A stretch of DNA of 64,000 nt, taken from NCBI GenBank assembly GCA_949361645.1, contig OX442427.1, positions 6,250,757-6,314,756 on the forward strand, given 5' to 3'. Origin of the DNA: Spongilla lacustris (Eukaryota > Porifera > Demospongiae > Spongillida > Spongillidae). A program made the translations under genes and the position numbers. Under the pieces are notes generated by a model. The model searched no databases. It was not told where the DNA came from and was given only the letters and a program-made list of their open reading frames with translations. Numbering within the stretch: position 1 is the stretch's first letter; each line of letters opens with the position of its first letter. This document shows, piece after piece, positions 59,008 to 64,000 of this stretch.

Positions 59008-59826
59008 ACACTGTCCCTTTTATATAGATATAGCGGCAATCGCGCAATACAAAGAATCAGTAACACGGCCAGCTATTATCCCTGAAACCTGCAAATAGAA
59101 ATAAAAAATTTCTAGGGCCGGCTAAGTTACATCTGAATATGATATTTTTTTGTACTAATAAAAAAATAAAAAATAAAAATAAAGGTTACTATGCGCACGT
59201 ATAAACGTACAAATCTAACAAAACTGATCGATAAAGCACAGCCATTTAAATCCATTTTCAATCCCTTTACTTACATGTGACATCTATGGATAAACTTGGG
59301 CCATGAATGTGTTGCGAAAAATTCGTGCGCGTCCCTACCTCATTACTTATTCATGGCGGTTTCCCCTTCGCCGAAATCCTGTATGCGTAACGCCACTGAG
59401 TATAACAGGAGCATCATTCTTCATACTTTGATCAGTTACATTTCTCGTAGGTAACAAAATTGTGAATGTCCCTGGCTATAAGGATGGGCCTGAATCCTGA
59501 AGGGTGGGGAAGAGGTGGGAGTGGTGGGAGGGAGGTGGTCATAATACAAACCCTTAATGCAGAACCTGGATTTCCCTTGCTGTCGACTGAGAATTGAGCT
59601 GGATTGCACTATTTCGTCTAGCTGGTGTGAAATCGACGCCATTTCCATCTTAGGGAAGAAACACAAATTACGTAGGTAACGTGTGGGGAGTAATCCAACC
59701 ATTCAATTAATACTCACTTCTGTTGAATGCCACATGCATGCTTTCTGCATGTTCATATGGCGTTTTAATTAATTACTTGACACACTGCATCATGTCATGG
59801 ATTCTTGTTACTTCAAACCACTGCAG
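59008..59826. other. Probable upstream intron / intergenic sequence of the BTB gene
   Basis: No coding exon is supported. An acceptor (CCACTGCAG) ends at 59826. Confidence 0.4.
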
Positions 59827-60814
59827 CTGGCATCCCTTCAAACACTCTCTGTGATGACCTCGGAAGGCTATTGAATGAACCCATATATAGTGATGTGTGC
59901 TTCCTGGTGGAAGGCAGGACTGTGCACGCCCACAAAGCCATTTTAGCTACCCGCTGTGAATATTTTCAGGCTATGTTCAGTTCCAAGATGGAGGAATGCA
60001 ATAAGGTAGAAATATAATTAACTTGCAATGTAAGTTTACTTTCACTAACATCATGCTGTCAGGCCCAGATTTCCATGGAAGGCATAGCATATGGAACATT
60101 CATGGCTCTGCTAGAGTTCCTCTATACTGGAACCATCACCTGTGACCCTTTACTAACAGTTGACCTCCTTAAATGTAAGTATTCTATTATTCAATTGGTT
60201 TTTGCCCATTTAGATCTCAGTCTGTATTGACCAACCCAGCCAGATGTGCATGGTTCTATGGGAGTATTAGAATGCCACTAATACCAGCACAAAGAAGTAA
60301 CAAGGCATGTCTGTAGGGCCTAAGCAGCCATTGCATACGTGCATGCATACTCACAATAGGATGCATGTCTTCAAGTATTTGTCTTTAGTCACTACTCATG
60401 CAGCTATAATTAGAAGCTAATGCCATCATTTTGTTTATAACTGAGTAGTGTGATTAAGAACTGATAAATCTATATTTCATTTTCAGTGGCTGACATGTTC
60501 AGGCTGGAGTCACTAAAGACCTTATGTGAACTACGCATCCCAAGGTTTTTATCCAATGAAAATGTCCTTAGTATTTTGGATAGCATTTCTGAAATTGAAA
60601 GCCTTGGTATGGAGTTTTGTTTTCATACTATTCAAACTCACATTCATGATCAAACATTTAACCCTTTCTAGCCAATATCAAGGCTATATGCTACGAATTC
60701 ATTGCATCCAACTTTCAGAACATATGTTTGACAGACTCATTTCGAGCACTGCCACAAGAAGGGATGTTGGAGATCGTGACATCTGTTGCACCAAAGCTAT
60801 CCAGAAGATCTTGA
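59827..60814 (+). CDS. BTB-BACK domain protein (4 exons, 5' incomplete)
   Basis: Exons 59827-60005, 60063-60174, 60487-60606 and 60672-60814 join in phase at AG/GT sites. Exon 1 gives DLGRLLNEPIYSDVCFLVEG and AHKAILATRCEYFQAMF, the first half of a BTB/POZ fold with its D-x-x-F and H-x-x-(I/V)L..R..YF..MF signature. Exon 2 gives YGTFMALLEFLYTGTI, the usual end of BTB. Exons 3-4 give LADMFRLESLKTLCELRI and helices like a BACK domain, ending ...KLSRRS then TGA. BTB proteins dimerise and often act as Cullin-3 substrate adaptors; upstream exons, not seen, would hold any substrate-binding domain. Introns are 57, 312 and 65 bp. The closest family (LZTR1-, RCC1-BTB- or ankyrin-BTB-like) cannot be settled from the BTB alone. 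Confidence 0.82.
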
Positions 60815-61316
60815 ACATGCGAATAAAGAGCAGCCATGATACTATGTACTAATTAACCTTAATTATATATATATTTAATTTATTGTAGATTATGTCCCTT
60901 AATACGATATTTTAGTGATAGTGTATGGAAAATTTTCGATGAAATTATTCACGATGGGAAAAAAAACCTCGATGATTAAATAAAATAGTTACCGGTAATC
61001 AGTTTCTCCACCGTTACATTCTGGATTCTGGTGTAAAAGTGTAACATTATCTCAACCTGCCGTGCCCGATTTCGAGTGAAAATGAAATGCCATGCAGTCA
61101 GGAAGTCGTGTGACCAGTTTATACATTTATGTTAAAAGTGATGAAAAATTTTACTGTAATTTAAGTCAGTATTGTATCAGCCAAGAATCTGCTTGGGCTT
61201 AACTTTATATGTGTGAGTTGGCAATACACATACACGTATGTGCAAGGAAAGCCCTGTGCTAATTCTTGCTCTGTGCTAACTAAGTTGTGTGTATGGAATC
61301 AAATAATTCTTTGCAG

Positions 61317-61501
61317 GCTTCAGTGACTTACATATAGCCGTCAGAGTTCCTCAGATTCAAGTTGTTGGACAAGAAGTTCAGGCCTCAAAACAGTCCTCAC
61401 CTTGTGTCCAGACTGGCTATTATGATGTTCACAGATGTCTCCTAGCAGGAGTGTTGCTGTGTGTGGTGTTTTTCATCTCTACATTCTATGTCATATCATG
61501 A
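61317..61501 (+). CDS. Candidate terminal exon with C-terminal membrane anchor
   Basis: After an acceptor (TTCTTTGCAG, ending 61316) an open frame of about 61 codons reads SDLHIAVRVPQIQ... and ends in a strongly hydrophobic run CLLAGVLLCVVFFISTFYVI followed by TGA at 61499-61501. A single hydrophobic helix at the very end suggests a tail anchor. It may be an alternative last exon of the BTB gene 500 bp upstream, used if exon 4 is spliced before its stop, or belong to another gene. Confidence 0.4.
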
Positions 61502-61726
61502 ATTTATGATTATCGAATATCCACTGACCACTTTATACTACCTAGGTGCCTCACTGTGATGATCAAGGAAGTACTTTGTACTGTCATACAGTAGTCTAGT
61601 ATGCTAAATGGTAATATCTCTCTCACTTGCATACATGAAAATGTATAATTAACGTTTGCATACACATACATCTAAATCCTAAACATAATCAGTCAGCCAC
61701 GAAGAGTTCCACTATTATTTTGAATC

Positions 61727-62283
61727 TCAAAAATAATTCCCAACAGGACATGTGTGGCGTAGGTTACCAGTGTGTGGCTTCATACTATTACCACTTAGCA
61801 TTGATATAGCATCCAAAATTACGTTACTAGTACAATGACCTGGGTCCAATTTATGCAATAACTCAATCATTTTCCCTTTGTTTTGGTTTTGTATGGTGTT
61901 TAACTTCTCTCGCTCAAGCTCTATGTTTAGCTTTGCAGTCTTTTGTTTTTCCAATTCCAATTTTGTTTCTTCTTGCATCTTCATTAACATTGTATCACGT
62001 CTTGTCACTTCTAATTTTACTTCCTTGTCCTTTTCAGCATCAATCCTCTTTATTTCTTCAGCTTCCACCCTACATTTATCCTCTGTTTCCTTATCCATTT
62101 CAGCTCCAATTTTTTCTTTTTCAACTTTAATCTTTGCTACTTCAGCATTTATTCTTTCAACTTCCACTTTACCTTTAGTTTCTATGCTTTGTATCTCAGT
62201 AGTACGCCTTGCCTCCTCTAATGCTACTTCCTTGACCTTTTCAGCCTCAATCTTTGATGTTTCAAATTTTATTTTTTCAGCAG
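61727..62283 (-). CDS. Coiled-coil protein, 3' exon
   Basis: A minus-strand frame of about 185 codons, with an acceptor (CTATACAG) at its 5' edge at 62283, ends in a stop at 61727. The first 140 residues are almost all Lys, Glu, Ala, Ile and Arg in heptad-like order (AEKVKEVALEEARR, INAEVAKIKVEKEKIGAEMD, LELEKQKTAKLNIELEREKL), predicting one long coiled coil. A short tail follows, with HCTSNVILDAISMLSG. No family recognised. It is convergent with the BTB gene, about 225 bp from its possible last exon. Its 5' exons would lie further right but are not visible. The ATG at 62308 is probably intronic. Confidence 0.6.
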
Positions 62284-62589
62284 CTGTATAGCAACTATTG
62301 GAATGCATAGTAAGAATTTACTTTGTGCATGACACAATGTACATTTATGAATAATTGTAGAGGAATCAGTGCAATCTATTAACGAGGCACAAAATGTACC
62401 ATACATGTGCTGCCATGTATGTACTGCCATTTTGTATCGGCATATATACATGCATGTTTCATGTTATGATAGAAACAGGTACATGTTAATATCAGGGAGA
62501 ACTCCCTGGATTTGAAGTGTCATGAATACAAGTAACAAATAACTGATCCCACTCGTATTTCAATGGATATGGATAGACCCGTCGAATAC

Positions 62590-62775
62590 TTTCAGACAAC
62601 AGAAACAAAGCTCACTCGTTCCCACACATGACTGAACCTTTAAAAACGTTCATCTTCGTCAAGATCGAAGCATACTGTTAGCGGTTATGGAAAGGATAAG
62701 ATCTAGAGTAGAAGTTAAAAACGTACTGTCAAATTTGTTAATTTAAATTCAATCTTTAGCAAACTTAGTTTTGTG
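62590..62775 (+). repeat. Dispersed repeat D2, copy 2
   Basis: Motifs GACAACAGAAACAAAGCTCA, CTGTTAGCGGTTATGGAAAG and CAATCTTTAGCAAACTTA in the same order as at 28595-28850. Confidence 0.55.
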
Positions 62776-64000
62776 GCTTTGGAAGCCATAGTGGGGATCC
62801 TGCATCTTCTAGATCAGCTACTATAACACTTAAAAAATTTGTGTGATCCCCCTAACTATAGTTCGAACTTTGGATAATTGAAATAGCATGTACTGCATGA
62901 ATTTATTATCAATTGAGCCCCCACATAAAGCATGTTTTTTTTTTTCGAGTTTTCAAATTATTTGATATTCTAAGCTAAGAGATTCATATGTCCTCTATAA
63001 CTTCTTTCTTAAGCACTTGAAATTGGGATGTCTATAGTGGAGTTACAACAGTAAGAATTTTTAACTACGCAATTGCATGCGTCAACTTTAATGCTCATTT
63101 ATTGCGTTAGGTCCCATATTTTTTTTACACAAGGACAAGCGTCTTGTATTGTTTAGTCACGTAACTTATGTATGTACATGTACATGTTATACCCGTAACC
63201 GGTATGTACCACGTGAGCGTATGACAGCTTTCCATCAGGTTATTGTTTATCTCATACCCGTATACATGTATGTACGTAAGGTGTGCGTGACGAAAATGTC
63301 ACGTGTGTCATTTAAAAATGGAAGTTTTCTTCATCTTACACGGATGCTTGCAATTGGATGCAAATCTGTCGATTGACTGGTTCCTTTATCGATACACTGA
63401 GTTAAGCGGTACCCATGGCCACTAAAATGACAATTTGGCTTCAGTCACGTGCATGGCCTACATGCATGCTTTCAGAGCTGACAGCAATACTATATATGTG
63501 ATCGATGAAGGTGCTGCAAACGTTTAACACGATGGTATGGTGCGCATCCATCAGTAGTGAGTCTATACATGTAGTGACACGGGGAGGGGGGGGGGGGGGG
63601 GGAGTTAAAACGTCCTCCAGGCGATGCGTTTGACTTCTAAAACCCGTTATAATATGGCTGCTATAATATAACTTACTGCATGTGACGTATATACCTTACA
63701 CGATTATCATTCCAGTGATTCCACTTCACAAGTCAGTTCTTAGCATGATTTTTTGCTCTTAGAGCTTTCAGGCGTGAAACAAAACGTCAAAACCTAAAGA
63801 AGCTATTACCCTAATGCTCAAGGGCGGGAATAGTGATACAACCTTACTATAGCATACCGCGAGCAGGGGCAGATGGGTGTGCTTGTTTACCGATAGTATC
63901 TCCAATTTGCTACTGCTAATAAATTTATAAAGCAAGGCCCAAAGATTGAAAATTGTATTCCTATCAGATACGGAATGAGGAGGAAAAACTTTTTTTCAAG
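62776..64000. other. Unique sequence, nothing recognised
   Basis: A/T-rich with ACATGTAC simple motifs and a G-rich run at 63581-63602. The frame at 63149-63376 shows no family features. Confidence 0.35.

Overview
The window is eukaryotic DNA, almost certainly from an invertebrate animal. Coding sequence is split into short exons with GT..AG introns, one of only 63 bp. The genes found are of metazoan type: an FBXL4-like galactose-binding domain, BTB/BACK and ankyrin repeats. A demosponge would fit the compact introns and the heavy load of DNA transposons, palindromes and ACATGT-rich simple sequence, but that placement is inference. There are no operons, prokaryotic signals, tRNA or rRNA genes, or CRISPR arrays that I can support. 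Most long open frames are chance frames through repeats.

Layout. 1-7361 is one giant foldback (inverted duplication) with arms of 3.3 and 4.0 kb around a 17-nt loop. 7560-9345 holds copies of a palindromic element (family P) that recurs at 37 kb, 56 kb and 58 kb. 9.3-12.2 kb has broken pieces of LINE-like and Ty3/gypsy-like reverse transcriptases and a CA-rich microsatellite. 12.6-36.7 kb is dominated by a degenerate direct satellite with a unit of roughly 340-400 bp. It is interrupted by older unique DNA, a TTF zinc-finger relic, LINE relics, TA-flanked MITEs and a 473-bp palindrome whose insertion site inside a satellite unit can be read to the base. 37617-39899 is a piggyBac element with TTAA on both sides and a decayed transposase lacking its catalytic core. 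40671-43617 carries ankyrin-repeat exons (minus strand) preceded by tandemly duplicated acidic exons.

44070-55322 is a nest of transposons. The oldest is a Merlin/ISXO2-type element with a minus-strand transposase pseudogene. Its left terminal repeat was split by a 5.7-kb element (TSD GTTT, CACGG ends) that carries a 71-bp minisatellite. Its right terminal repeat was split by a hAT element (8-bp TSD CATGCACG). The hAT was itself split by a 1.5-kb foldback flanked by TA.

55840-64000 is the most gene-like part: the 5' end of an FBXL4-like gene with a family P palindrome in its first intron, a BTB-BACK gene, and a convergent coiled-coil exon. The host genes seem unrelated in function. The main interest is the layered repeat architecture, from which an insertion order can be read directly.
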